Shown here: positions 18,139 to 26,346 of the stretch, piece after piece
Layout: every line of letters starts with the position of its first letter
How positions within the stretch are numbered: position 1 is the stretch's first letter
Assembly (NCBI RefSeq): GCF_000513195.1
Contig: NZ_CBVI010000104.1
Span: 22,102 to 86,101 of the forward strand
Direction of reading: 5' to 3'
DNA: 64,000 bases
Origin: Bacteroides timonensis
Lineage (GTDB): Bacteria > Bacteroidota > Bacteroidia > Bacteroidales > Bacteroidaceae
Translations under genes and position numbers: made by a program
Notes under the pieces: model-generated
Databases searched by the model: none
Told to the model about the DNA's origin: nothing
Seen by the model: the letters and a program-made list of their open reading frames with translations, nothing else

Positions 18139-19218
18139 TTATTTATTTTCTGAAATAACCAACCCGATGCCCCGCTGGGAAGCAATAAACGATCCCCCCA
18201 CTACCCGCCTTCCAATATAGAATACAGCCGACTGACCGGGTGCAATAGCCGATGCTTCGGACAAGAAATGTACGAACAGCCGCCCGTCTTCCAACCTTTT
18301 CACCGTGCAGGGAATCGGTTTGCTGCGATAACGGATACGCACCGCCAAGTCAGGAGCCGAGAAGAATTCCCGCTCATCAATGATATTATCCTGTTCGGCC
18401 AGCATATATTCAGTCCGCAATTGTTCGGCATCACCCAGCATCACTGTATTCTTCTGCGGATTTATCTTCAGCACATAAGCCGGTTTACCCAAAGCTATTT
18501 CCAGACCTTTCCGCTGTCCGATGGTATAATAGGGAAAACCTTTATGCTCGCCCAACTTCACCCCTTCGGAATTGACAAACCATCCGGAACCGATTTCACG
18601 GTCTATTTCAGGAGAATGTTCGCGCAGGAAGTCTCGATAATCACCCTTGATGAAACATACCTCCATGCTCTCCCCTTCTTCCGCCTTCAACGGATAGCCT
18701 CTCCCGCGCAGATATTCCCTCACTTGCAACTTCGTATAGGTGCCCAGTGGAAAAATGCAACGCCTCAGCACATCCTGCCCCAGTCTCCAAAGAAAATAAG
18801 ACTGGTCTTTCTTATCGTCGTCTCCGGCCACTATATATATCTTTCCGTTCTTTTCTTCCAGACGGCTGTAATGTCCGGTAGAGATAAATGCGCAACCTAG
18901 TTTGTCCGCCCACTCTGTGAGTATGCGGAATTTAAACGTAGGATTACACATCACGCACGGATTGGGTGTCCGCCCCTGGCAATATTCATCAATAAAGTTC
19001 TGCACAATTACTTTGCGAAAAGCCTCACGTTCATCAGCCACATGGTGTTCGATACCCATACTGTCGGCAAGTTGCCGGGCTTCCACAGGTTCGTCTCCCC
19101 ACACCCACATGGTTAGTCCGATTATCTCATAACCCTGTTCCTTCAACATCAGGCAAGTGGCGGTACTGTCTATACCACCGCTCATACCTACCAATACTCG
19201 CTTCTCAGGTTTGTCCAT
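18139..19218 (-). CDS. mnmA: tRNA-specific 2-thiouridylase
   Basis: Makes 2-thiouridine at U34 of Lys/Glu/Gln tRNAs. The PP-loop 'VGMSGGIDSTAT' sits near the N-terminus. The two catalytic cysteines are in 'TPNPCVMCNPTFKF' and 'SMEVCFIKGDYRDF', and the substrate segment 'STGHYSRLE' is present. The frame reaches 19236, but the ATG at 19218 ('MDKPEKRVLV') is closer to the family start and the promoter at 19245-19252 allows either. About 360 residues, normal. Bacteroides commonly carry two MnmA paralogues, so this may be one of a pair. Confidence 0.92.
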   Translation of the reverse strand: MDKPEKRVLVGMSGGIDSTATCLMLKEQGYEIIGLTMWVWGDEPVEARQLADSMGIEHHVADEREAFRKVIVQNFIDEYCQGRTPNPCVMCNPTFKFRILTEWADKLGCAFISTGHYSRLEEKNGKIYIVAGDDDKKDQSYFLWRLGQDVLRRCIFPLGTYTKLQVREYLRGRGYPLKAEEGESMEVCFIKGDYRDFLREHSPEIDREIGSGWFVNSEGVKLGEHKGFPYYTIGQRKGLEIALGKPAYVLKINPQKNTVMLGDAEQLRTEYMLAEQDNIIDEREFFSAPDLAVRIRYRSKPIPCTVKRLEDGRLFVHFLSEASAIAPGQSAVFYIGRRVVGGSFIASQRGIGLVISENK

Positions 19219-19244
19219 TTTAGGATATTCATTCAATTAGCTTA

Positions 19245-19252
19245 CAAAAATA
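19245..19252 (-). promoter_or_regulatory. -7 box of the mnmA transcript
   Basis: On the minus strand the bases read TATTTTTG, a full match to TAnnTTTG, 27 bp before the ATG at 19218. No convincing -33 TTTG was found at the right distance. Confidence 0.5.
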
Positions 19253-19356
19253 GATGATTTCGGGGAGAAGAAACAAAAAAGGCATACCTTTTTCACATGA
19301 CTTCACATCATTCTCTTTGTTTCTCCCTACCTCTCCGTAGCTTTGCAGTTATGAAA

Positions 19357-19430
19357 AACTTACGAGTTGTACAACTAGAGCAGCTTAAGTTGTACTACTG
19401 TAGCATTACAAGTTGTACAACTCGTAAGTT
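19357..19430. repeat. 20-bp perfect inverted repeat with twin AGTTGTACAACT palindromes
   Basis: AACTTACGAGTTGTACAACT (19357-19376) is followed 34 bp later by its exact reverse complement (19411-19430). Each arm itself contains the 12-bp palindrome AGTTGTACAACT (19365-19376 and 19411-19422, start-to-start 46 bp). A half-like AAGTTGTACTACT lies between them. The unit is 56 bp ahead of an HU-like gene and about 110 bp upstream of mnmA on the other strand. It could be a pair of operator sites or a strong RNA stem. Confidence 0.75.
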
Positions 19431-19486
19431 CCCCGTAGTAACCAAAAACAAGAATAGTAGTAAGTTCACAACTTAATAGTAGTAAC

Positions 19487-19960
19487 ATGTCAATTCCATA
19501 CTTAGTAAGACAAAAAACAAACCTGCTAAATAAGGCAAAAAGCGGACTATGGTATGCCGTCATCCGTAAATTACAACGCCGTGGCGGAGTAAATGAAAAA
19601 GAACTGGGAGAACTGGTGGCCATGCGCGGAGGTTTTAACCGCGGAGTGGTAGAGGGAGTGCTGACCGCCGTCAGCGAAGTTATAGAAACGGAACTCAGCA
19701 AAGGACAATCGGTCACTATACGGGGATTCGGTACCTTTCAGACTGCCTTGACCAGCAAAGGATTCGAGCATCCGGGCCAGGTGACTCCCGGAGAGGTCAG
19801 CGTATCGAAGGTCTATTTCATGGCAGACCGCAATCTGCTCAGACGCCTCAAGAAGGTAGACTGCTATCGCATACCCTTGAGCTATTACCTCCCCAAAGAA
19901 CTACTGACACCTGAAATTCTGGAAGAAGAAAAAGGATTGAAAGAGGAAGGGCAAATATAA
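19487..19960 (+). CDS. HU-family DNA-binding protein (long Bacteroides type)
   Basis: 157-residue nucleoid-associated protein with an N-terminal extension and an HU/IHF core (about 35-120): 'ELGELVAMRGGFNRGVVEGVLTAVSEVIETEL' for the dimerisation helices and 'GQSVTIRGFGTFQTAL' for the beta-arm base. The C-terminal tail 'LPKELLTPEILEEEKGL' is acidic. Such HU-HIG-like paralogues are numerous in Bacteroides, often near surface-structure or mobile loci. Upstream lies an unusual pair of palindromes. Whether it bends DNA generally or acts at specific sites is unknown. Confidence 0.88.
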   Translation: MSIPYLVRQKTNLLNKAKSGLWYAVIRKLQRRGGVNEKELGELVAMRGGFNRGVVEGVLTAVSEVIETELSKGQSVTIRGFGTFQTALTSKGFEHPGQVTPGEVSVSKVYFMADRNLLRRLKKVDCYRIPLSYYLPKELLTPEILEEEKGLKEEGQI

Positions 19961-20002
19961 CAAAATCCCCCTCGCAAGCGCATCACAAGCCTGAGGAGTA
20001 CT

Positions 20003-21211
20003 TCATAACACCTCTTTCTTCAGAAAGTCCGACAAATGCAGATGCTGTATGCCTTGCACATCTCCTCCACGATTAAACTCATCCAAACTGACAACATACT
20101 TTGGATAATTATCCGGTATATTCATCAGATTGCCAAACTCCCGCTCCCGGGTTTTGTCATCTACCATCAAATAAACAACTTGCACATATACTCGCTTACC
20201 TTGTTTCACCCCAACAAAGTCTATCTCTTTTTGGGCATTATCACCCACATACACATCATATTGCAAGGAGCTGATATGGAGATAAACAGCATTTTCCAGT
20301 AATTTCTGTATGTCCCGCTGCAGATTGAAACCCAGATGGCAATTCCGCAAACCTAAATCTTCAAAGAAATATTTGTCACCAATCTCAAACTTCCTCAATC
20401 CAGTGACATCAATCCTACCTATTTTATTAATCAAATAAGCACTGCTCAGAGCTTTCAGGTAATTAATAACCTGAGGAGTAGATATATCCACCCTTTGTGA
20501 CTTCAAATACTTACTAATATTATTTGCAGAAAAAAGACTTCCTACATTATCAGCCGTATACAATGCCAATGTCTCCAGAAAGTCTACATTGCGGATTCCC
20601 TCACGCTTCACTACGTCTTTCAACAATATGGTAGAATAAATATTCCGAAGATACTCAAATGCCAGTTCATCCGTCAGTTGCAAACGAGATAAGTAAGGGA
20701 GCCCGCCATAAGTGAGATATAACATCAAACTTTGGTTGTTATCTTCCAATTGATGAAATTCTAAAAACTCTGGATAATTCAAACTGTGTACATGAAACTC
20801 CACATATCGTCCTGAAAGATAAGTAGACAACTCTCCTGAAAGCATTTTAGCATTGCTACCGGTAATATAAATATCGCAGCTATCTCTTGCCTGCAAGCTA
20901 CGCAATACATGTTCAAAACCATCAATATCCTGCACTTCATCAATAAAGAGATAGTTATCCACACCTTCCTGAAACTTATCGCGCAGATATTCAAACAAAT
21001 CCGTATCATTCCGAATGCCCCTGAATTCTTCGTATTCCATATTGATATAGAGAATGTTTGCCTGGGGATTCTCTTTAAGAATATCAATTTGAAGCTGTTT
21101 TAAAATGCAACTCTTCCCTACCCGCCGTTGTCCGGTCAGCACTTTGATGATGCCCTTCCCAATAAAAGGACGTATTCTATTTGTATACAAAGGACGGTTT
21201 ATCAGCTTCAT
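20003..21211 (-). CDS. AAA-type ATPase with DUF4143 C-terminal domain
   Basis: 402-residue ATPase of the family common in anaerobes. The AAA_14 domain has Walker A 'GQRRVGKSCILKQL' (about 25-38), Walker B 'NYLFIDEVQDID' (about 95-106) and sensor 'DIYITGSNAKML'. A winged-helix region follows, and a C-terminal DUF4143/nuclease-like domain with 'DNAQKEIDFVGVKQGKRVYVQVVYLM'. The Glu/Asp and Lys spacing resembles PD-(D/E)xK nucleases, but 'VQV' replaces the usual 'EVK/QVK', so activity is doubtful. The frame runs to 21253; the ATG at 21211 ('MKLINRPLY') fits the family and leaves room for the promoter at 21242. Function unclear, often speculated to be toxin- or transport-related. Confidence 0.88.
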   Translation of the reverse strand: MKLINRPLYTNRIRPFIGKGIIKVLTGQRRVGKSCILKQLQIDILKENPQANILYINMEYEEFRGIRNDTDLFEYLRDKFQEGVDNYLFIDEVQDIDGFEHVLRSLQARDSCDIYITGSNAKMLSGELSTYLSGRYVEFHVHSLNYPEFLEFHQLEDNNQSLMLYLTYGGLPYLSRLQLTDELAFEYLRNIYSTILLKDVVKREGIRNVDFLETLALYTADNVGSLFSANNISKYLKSQRVDISTPQVINYLKALSSAYLINKIGRIDVTGLRKFEIGDKYFFEDLGLRNCHLGFNLQRDIQKLLENAVYLHISSLQYDVYVGDNAQKEIDFVGVKQGKRVYVQVVYLMVDDKTREREFGNLMNIPDNYPKYVVSLDEFNRGGDVQGIQHLHLSDFLKKEVL

Positions 21212-21241
21212 TCTTTTATAATTTATGATTAATAAACAATG

Positions 21242-21249
21242 CAAATATA
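21242..21249 (-). promoter_or_regulatory. -7 box of the AAA/DUF4143 gene
   Basis: Minus-strand TATATTTG, a perfect TAnnTTTG match, 30 bp before the ATG at 21211. Its position supports the shorter start, since the longer frame would begin at or before the transcription start. Confidence 0.55.
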
Positions 21250-21375
21250 GCAATTTTATTAAGTATAAATTATAAACCCTATAAAAAGATGCGACATTTA
21301 TTAAGTGCCAATATCAGTTGGGGTACCTGCAAATTCTCCTACGCATCCTCAAACAGGAACACTTCGTACAGATTA

Positions 21376-21420
21376 CGCGGAATTTCACGGAATAAGCAAA
21401 AAAATCCGTGAAATTCCGCG
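21376..21420. repeat. Hairpin in the AAA-xylanase intergenic (21212-21549)
   Basis: CGCGGAATTTCACGGA (21376-21391) and TCCGTGAAATTCCGCG (21405-21420) are exact inverted repeats with a 13-base A-rich loop. The 338-bp gap holds the AAA gene promoter and this stem, and I see no coding frame in it. The stem may end transcription from the xylanase gene (minus strand), though no clear T-run follows it. Confidence 0.6.
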
Positions 21421-21549
21421 TCTGAGTATCAACGCCTCGGCTGTTTTCCGGTCGCCTACCGGGACTGTTCTTTATCACGGTGGATAAAAAGACATAGCTT
21501 CCGGAAGGGAATGAACAACGCGGTGAAAACAGTTTCAGCGAATTTATTC

Positions 21550-23700
21550 CTATTTGAAAAGCAACTGTGCCATGTGATACAAACTTCTACGCCAAGTCAG
21601 GAATTCATGCGCCGTATCGGGAGAAACAAACGACGTAGCCTTGAAACCGGCAGCCTTGAGGTCGTTCACAGCCTTAGTCACACCATCCGGATTCTCCTTG
21701 CTTCCGCAACTGATGAAAATGGATGCCACCTGATTCTTATCCTTGATATCGTCCGGTGCATAAGTACCACCGCTCAACAGTCCATAGTAATTGAATACCT
21801 CCGGACGGCGCAGAGTAATCAGTTTCGTCTCAAAACCACCCATAGAAAGCCCTGCCATAGCACGGTGCTTCTTGTCGGCTTGTGTACGGAAGTTACTATC
21901 AATATAAGGTATCAGTTCGTCTACCAGCACCGTTTCAAACTCCTTAGCCGTGAACTCTCTGATATGTCCAAATTTCACATCATTCGTCATACCATACGTC
22001 ATTACAATGATGAACGGTTCAATCTTGCCTTCGGCAATCAGGTTGTCCATAATCAGATTCGCATGTCCCTGGTTGGACCATGCCGTTTCATCTTCTCCCC
22101 ATCCGTGCTGTAAATAGAGAACCGGATACTTCTTCTTATCCTTGCCATAAGTGGGCGGTGTATAAACAAATGCACGACGGTGAGTGTCCGTACTCTTGGA
22201 ATAGAAATAAACCTGCTGAATATTGCCATGAGGCACTTGTTTCATGGCATAGAAATCTTCGTCATGAGCCGGAATCTCAATGCCGCTTTCCCATCGGCAA
22301 GAACCGTAATAATTCTTGGCTCCCGGGTCATTAAACACGCCACCGTCGATAGTGAGGTGGTAATAATGGAATCCCTCGTCCATAGGGCCATCTGTAGTAC
22401 CCACCCATACACCTTCTTTATCCTTGCGGAGAACTGTACCGCCACGACCACCCAGTCCAAGGCTGACAATGACTGATTTGGCATCAGGAGCAACTACACG
22501 GAAGCGGGCATATCCTTGCGAATTAACCATAGGATACTGCTGTCCGGGCTGATTAAGCACAGAAGGACGGAAATCTTCTTTCACCACAGCATTATCGCGT
22601 GCCGGATCAAAATCCTTAATGATGCTATAGACACGTTTCGGCTTATAATTTTCATCGTAAGGCAACGGATAATTGCGTGCGCCGAGCCATGAGTCGCGAT
22701 CGGAAAGATTCCAGAAAGTAACATTGTCTACCACATCCTTATGCTTGCGAAGCACTTTAAACAGGCGAGCATACTGATCTTCCTGAAGCGTTTTCACTAC
22801 CTGACTGATATTGCCGCCATCACGGCTGAAGTTGAGCTGTCCTCCCATTTCCTGATTGGCACGAATATCCAACTCGGTAATATGAATATGTTTCACTATC
22901 GTAGAGTATTTTGTCAAGGCAGCATCTACATCTTCCATGCTCGGACCGTAGACATTGTAATGTCCCTGCATGCCGATACCATCAATGGGCACACCTTCTT
23001 CCTTCATGGATTTCACCATATTATAGATACGGTCACGCTTTCCAGGATCGGCAGCATTATAGTCATTATAGAAAAGGAGTACATTAGGGTCGGCCTCACG
23101 GGCATAAATAAAGGCTTTCTTAATGAACTCGTCACCGGCAATCTGATAAAGGGGGGAATTACGATATGGACTTGGTTGCTCTCCCATGCCTCGCCGGCCA
23201 CCCTGCCAGCCACCATCGGAGATAGCTTCGTTCACCACGTCCCACGCATATATCACGTCTTTATAACGTTCCACGATGGCTGTGATGTGGTGCTTCATAT
23301 TTTGGAACAATTTCTCTTTCGACACAAGATTGCCTTTTTCATCCTTATACATCCACTCTCCTATCTGGGCATGCCACATCAAGCAATGCCCGCGAAGTTT
23401 GATACCGTTGCTACGGCAAAAGTTGGCGATCTTGTCGGCATTCTCCCAGTTGAACTGTCCGTAGGCAGGCTCGGTGGGTTGCGGCTTCATGTCGTTTTCT
23501 GCCGTAATACTGTTAAAGTCTTTTTTGATAATGGCAATCTGTTCGGGATTTGCGATATTACGCATATTAACAGCCACGCCAATAGAGAAGTAATCTTTAT
23601 AAGCATCCTTCAATCCTGTTTCGCCGCTTTGTGCGAACCCGTTATTTGCGCCTATGGTAAATGCCAACGCGCAAAGAGAAATTTTGAATAAATGTTTCAT
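21550..23700 (-). CDS. Bifunctional GH10 endo-xylanase / CE1-type feruloyl (acetyl) esterase
   Basis: 716-residue secreted fusion enzyme. Signal peptide about 1-23 ('ANNGFAQ'). GH10 barrel about 28-365 with acid/base E158 in 'DVVNEAISDGGW' and nucleophile E276 in 'HITELDIR'. An immunoglobulin-like esterase N-terminal domain follows at about 395-485, then a CE1 alpha/beta hydrolase (about 490-716) with 'LYLQHGWGEDETAW', nucleophile S619 in 'GLSMGGFET' and likely catalytic H698 in 'TAHEFLTW'. Such xylanase-esterase fusions cut arabinoxylan and release ferulate. The ATG at 23700 is chosen over 23742 because it begins the signal peptide. No SusC/D gene lies next to it; it is a lone enzyme gene. 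Confidence 0.93.
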   Translation of the reverse strand: MKHLFKISLCALAFTIGANNGFAQSGETGLKDAYKDYFSIGVAVNMRNIANPEQIAIIKKDFNSITAENDMKPQPTEPAYGQFNWENADKIANFCRSNGIKLRGHCLMWHAQIGEWMYKDEKGNLVSKEKLFQNMKHHITAIVERYKDVIYAWDVVNEAISDGGWQGGRRGMGEQPSPYRNSPLYQIAGDEFIKKAFIYAREADPNVLLFYNDYNAADPGKRDRIYNMVKSMKEEGVPIDGIGMQGHYNVYGPSMEDVDAALTKYSTIVKHIHITELDIRANQEMGGQLNFSRDGGNISQVVKTLQEDQYARLFKVLRKHKDVVDNVTFWNLSDRDSWLGARNYPLPYDENYKPKRVYSIIKDFDPARDNAVVKEDFRPSVLNQPGQQYPMVNSQGYARFRVVAPDAKSVIVSLGLGGRGGTVLRKDKEGVWVGTTDGPMDEGFHYYHLTIDGGVFNDPGAKNYYGSCRWESGIEIPAHDEDFYAMKQVPHGNIQQVYFYSKSTDTHRRAFVYTPPTYGKDKKKYPVLYLQHGWGEDETAWSNQGHANLIMDNLIAEGKIEPFIIVMTYGMTNDVKFGHIREFTAKEFETVLVDELIPYIDSNFRTQADKKHRAMAGLSMGGFETKLITLRRPEVFNYYGLLSGGTYAPDDIKDKNQVASIFISCGSKENPDGVTKAVNDLKAAGFKATSFVSPDTAHEFLTWRRSLYHMAQLLFK

Positions 23701-24024
23701 CTGATAATTATTTAAAAGGTTTTTCATTGTATATCTATTCATCTACAATTTCATGTATTTTTCCATGCATATCACTCACTAATTGGAAACGGTTACAAAA
23801 GAATGCTTTTTTCAGAGAGATTCTTCATATTTGTGTAACACGTTTTTTCGTTTATGTTACCTCCTTTAATAAAAGTGAAGGAAAATGGGTTCTCAAGAGC
23901 AATATCGCCACTGAAATGAAGAGATAAAGATGATTGTAATCAAAACGAAACATGCATGACACAAAAACATAACACACATGTCTGAACTTTGCCGCCATTA
24001 ATTAATCGACTACAACTAATGATT
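23701..24024. other. Divergent regulatory gap between xylanase-esterase and porin
   Basis: 324 bp, AT-rich, no coding frame. It contains TGGAAACGGTTACA at 23784-23797, an imperfect LacI-type operator (12 of 14 positions of TGWAARCGYTWNCW) 84 bp upstream of the xylanase ATG. It also holds GTAACA...TGTTAC as an inverted pair around 23836-23860, and GAACTTTG (23984-23991), one mismatch from a -7 box for the porin. No full promoter could be defined. Confidence 0.4.
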
Positions 24025-25080
24025 ATGAAGAAAAGCGTATTCATGCTGCTCATCACCCTGCTGTCACTGGCAGCAAACGCCCAGACGCCATACCGCAACG
24101 AGGACGGAAAGAAGATTGATAAAGAAGAGTTGGAAACAAAGGATTACCTGCCGGAAATACACGGTACTATCCGTACTAAGTTTGAGTATCAGACTGAGAT
24201 GGCCGCCAGTCGTTTCGAAGTACGCAACGCACGCATCAGCATTACCGGAAATGTATTGCCTATCGTAGCTTATAAAGCGGAAATCGATCTCTCCGATGAA
24301 GGACAAATCAAAATGCTGGATGCCTACGCCCGCCTTTTCCCTATAAAAGACCTGACCGTCACCGCAGGACAAATGCGAGTACCATTTACAATCGACGCCC
24401 ACCGCTCTCCACATCAGCAATATTTCGCTAACCGTTCGTTTATCGCGAAACAAGTTGGTAATGTACGTGACGTTGGTGTTACATTGGGATATAAATTCGG
24501 CACAGGAGTACCTGTAACCTTAGAAGGCGGACTCTACAATGGTTCGGGACTGACTAATCAAAAAGAATGGCACAAAGAGGTAAACTATTCCGCCAAAGCA
24601 CAATTCCTTTTCGCCAAAAAGCTGAATCTGGCTTTAAGTATACAGAGCATCCAGCCACAAGAGGTAAGGATAAACTCGTATGATATCGGTGCTTTCTATG
24701 AATTCGGACGCTTCCATATTGAAGGAGAGTATTTGTACAAAACTTATGCAGACAATGCCTATGACAACGTGCATGCCGTAAATAGTTTTATCAATTACGA
24801 CCTCCCTTTACGAAAAGTATTCAACAAGATGTCCTTTCTGGCACGCTACGACATGATGACCAGCCAAAGCGATGGGAAAGCCATTGATGAAGAAACCGGC
24901 GCTTTGACTACCACCGACTACAAACGCCACCGTATAACCGGAGGTATCACTTTCAGCCTCAGCAAAGCATTCCGTACAGACCTCCGGCTGAACTACGAAA
25001 AGTATTTCTACGCCAAAAACAGTATTGCCAAAGAGTCTGAACAAGATAAGATTGTATTGGAACTGATGGTGAGGTTCTAA
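24025..25080 (+). CDS. Porin of the phosphate-selective (OprO/OprP-like) family
   Basis: Outer membrane beta-barrel protein of about 350 residues. Signal peptide about 1-20 ('LLSLAANAQ'). Alternating amphipathic strands run to the C-terminus, which ends in aromatic 'VLELMVRF', the expected barrel-assembly signal. 'LTVTAGQMRVPFTIDAHRS' and 'RNVRDVGVTLGYKFG'-like segments match porin O/P proteins. The frame extends to an ATG at 23989, but the signal peptide begins at the ATG at 24025. The substrate (phosphate, anions or sugars) cannot be inferred. A terminator follows. Confidence 0.87.
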   Translation: MKKSVFMLLITLLSLAANAQTPYRNEDGKKIDKEELETKDYLPEIHGTIRTKFEYQTEMAASRFEVRNARISITGNVLPIVAYKAEIDLSDEGQIKMLDAYARLFPIKDLTVTAGQMRVPFTIDAHRSPHQQYFANRSFIAKQVGNVRDVGVTLGYKFGTGVPVTLEGGLYNGSGLTNQKEWHKEVNYSAKAQFLFAKKLNLALSIQSIQPQEVRINSYDIGAFYEFGRFHIEGEYLYKTYADNAYDNVHAVNSFINYDLPLRKVFNKMSFLARYDMMTSQSDGKAIDEETGALTTTDYKRHRITGGITFSLSKAFRTDLRLNYEKYFYAKNSIAKESEQDKIVLELMVRF

Positions 25081-25088
25081 CACCTCAC

Positions 25089-25113
25089 ATGCACCTGCCA
25101 ACAACAGGTGCAT
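25089..25113. terminator. Convergent-gene hairpin
   Basis: ATGCACCTG (25089-25097) and CAGGTGCAT (25105-25113) form a 9-bp stem with a 7-base loop between the porin and the convergent DUF4846 gene. The downstream T content is weak, so termination is probable but not certain. Confidence 0.6.
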
Positions 25114-25155
25114 CCTTACGTCCGGTAAGTACTCTTTGAATCACTCTCATTCATC

Positions 25156-25956
25156 CTACTTAAACCGTTTCAAACCCTTCTTCTCAAACACCCATTCCGG
25201 AGTGTAGAGCTTACCTTCATCATTGTCAGACAGCTCATACCAAGGCGATAATCCACGGTTAGCGGGATTCACCAATATGTGAATCTGTTGAGCCGGCATA
25301 TAGCTCTGTGCCAGCAGGAACACTTTCTTTCCTGTTTGAGGATAAATCGCCACATCCACTACAATGACTGCGTGCCCCGGTGACCCGCCTTTGATAAACA
25401 CATCTCCGGGTTGTAAAGATGTATAAGGAACCGAAACAAGTTCTTTCGACAAAGAGGCCGTTCCGGCATACATAAAAACAATATCCAGATATTTACAGAA
25501 AGTCTGATAAGAATAATCAGAACCTCCGGATACATACCATTGCGCAACATTCCCATTAACCTTAATGCGATTTCCGTCTGCCCATTTTTTATACTCAGCT
25601 TTAAATCCACTCGTAAAATTGAACTGAATTTCATCATAACGTCTCTGCGACCATAAGTATTCTGCACGCAGACGTATTACCGCATCCGCACATTGTTGTA
25701 GATCCCGATGCCCTATCTCCATATCCACTACGGCAAATGCTGCAGCCTGATTCCCCTTTTCCTTCCCATTATAGAGCAACACTTTACTCCCCTTCGGCAA
25801 TAATGGCAACTGGCGTAAATAAGCAGTAAAAGAAGATTGTCCACAAGCCTCCCGCACATATCCCACAGGAGGTGCAATAATAGCTTCAATGTTTTGTGCA
25901 TTCAATGAGATAACAGAAAACATGTAAACCACGCAAAACAAATATATCTTTTTCAT
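25156..25956 (-). CDS. DUF4846-family exported protein
   Basis: 266-residue conserved protein of unknown function. Signal peptide about 1-20 ('SVISLNAQ'). The body matches DUF4846 by the hallmark stretch 'VDMEIGHRDLQQCADAVIRLRAEYLW' (about 77-102), an 'F.FTSGFKAEYKKWADG' segment and 'GDVFIKGGSPGHAVIVVDVA' near the C-terminus. The last recalls NlpC/P60 or papain-like folds with a Gly-His pair, but no Cys nucleophile was found in register. A monocistronic gene between convergent and divergent neighbours. Confidence 0.85.
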   Translation of the reverse strand: MKKIYLFCVVYMFSVISLNAQNIEAIIAPPVGYVREACGQSSFTAYLRQLPLLPKGSKVLLYNGKEKGNQAAAFAVVDMEIGHRDLQQCADAVIRLRAEYLWSQRRYDEIQFNFTSGFKAEYKKWADGNRIKVNGNVAQWYVSGGSDYSYQTFCKYLDIVFMYAGTASLSKELVSVPYTSLQPGDVFIKGGSPGHAVIVVDVAIYPQTGKKVFLLAQSYMPAQQIHILVNPANRGLSPWYELSDNDEGKLYTPEWVFEKKGLKRFK

Positions 25957-26102
25957 ATCAGATTAAGCACTTTAAACGTGAGATAGTAAAAGTAATAATA
26001 ATTCGGACACAGACTCCATTTATGAATATAAAATTTCAGATATTTCAAAATAATATAGGGAGATAAACACCAAGTCTTAAATACCTCCAGAAACATCTGT
26101 GG

Positions 26103-26201
26103 CGTATCAGAGCCGTACTTGCTCCGTACCCGCTCCGTACTTTCTCCGTGTAGAAGTACCTTTGACCGAAGAATGTACGGAGCAAGTACGGCCCTGATAC
26201 G
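26103..26201. repeat. 26-bp inverted repeat with internal 11-bp-spaced GCTCCGTAC repeats
   Basis: Left arm 26103-26128 and right arm 26176-26201 are reverse complements with one mismatch. Inside, GCTCCGTAC occurs at 26121 and 26132, followed by TCTCCGTG at 26144, an 11-bp period. The 390-bp gap 25957-26346 contains this element and the promoter of the next gene, and no coding frame. It may be a dispersed palindromic repeat or an operator array on one face of the helix. Confidence 0.7.
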
Positions 26202-26295
26202 ATTCGGGTACGGAACAGATATAAAAGAAACACATCACAACGAAAGCATGAATTGTATAAAAAAAGAGAGACTTTCTAAACTTTTCCATACAAAA

Positions 26296-26327
26296 CTTGA
26301 TTATTTGCCCGAAAAATCATATATTTG
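26296..26327 (+). promoter_or_regulatory. Promoter of the ExoX-C-like gene
   Basis: -7 box TATATTTG (26320-26327) with CTTG (26296-26299) at 20 bp spacing as a near-consensus -33 element. This leaves a very short leader before the ATG at 26347. Confidence 0.6.
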
Positions 26328-26346
26328 AGTAAATAACTCAGAGCTT

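Noticed and set aside
22741..23691. 316-codon plus-strand ORF within the GH10-CE1 gene
   Set aside because: Antisense shadow; the minus-strand frame carries all catalytic motifs.
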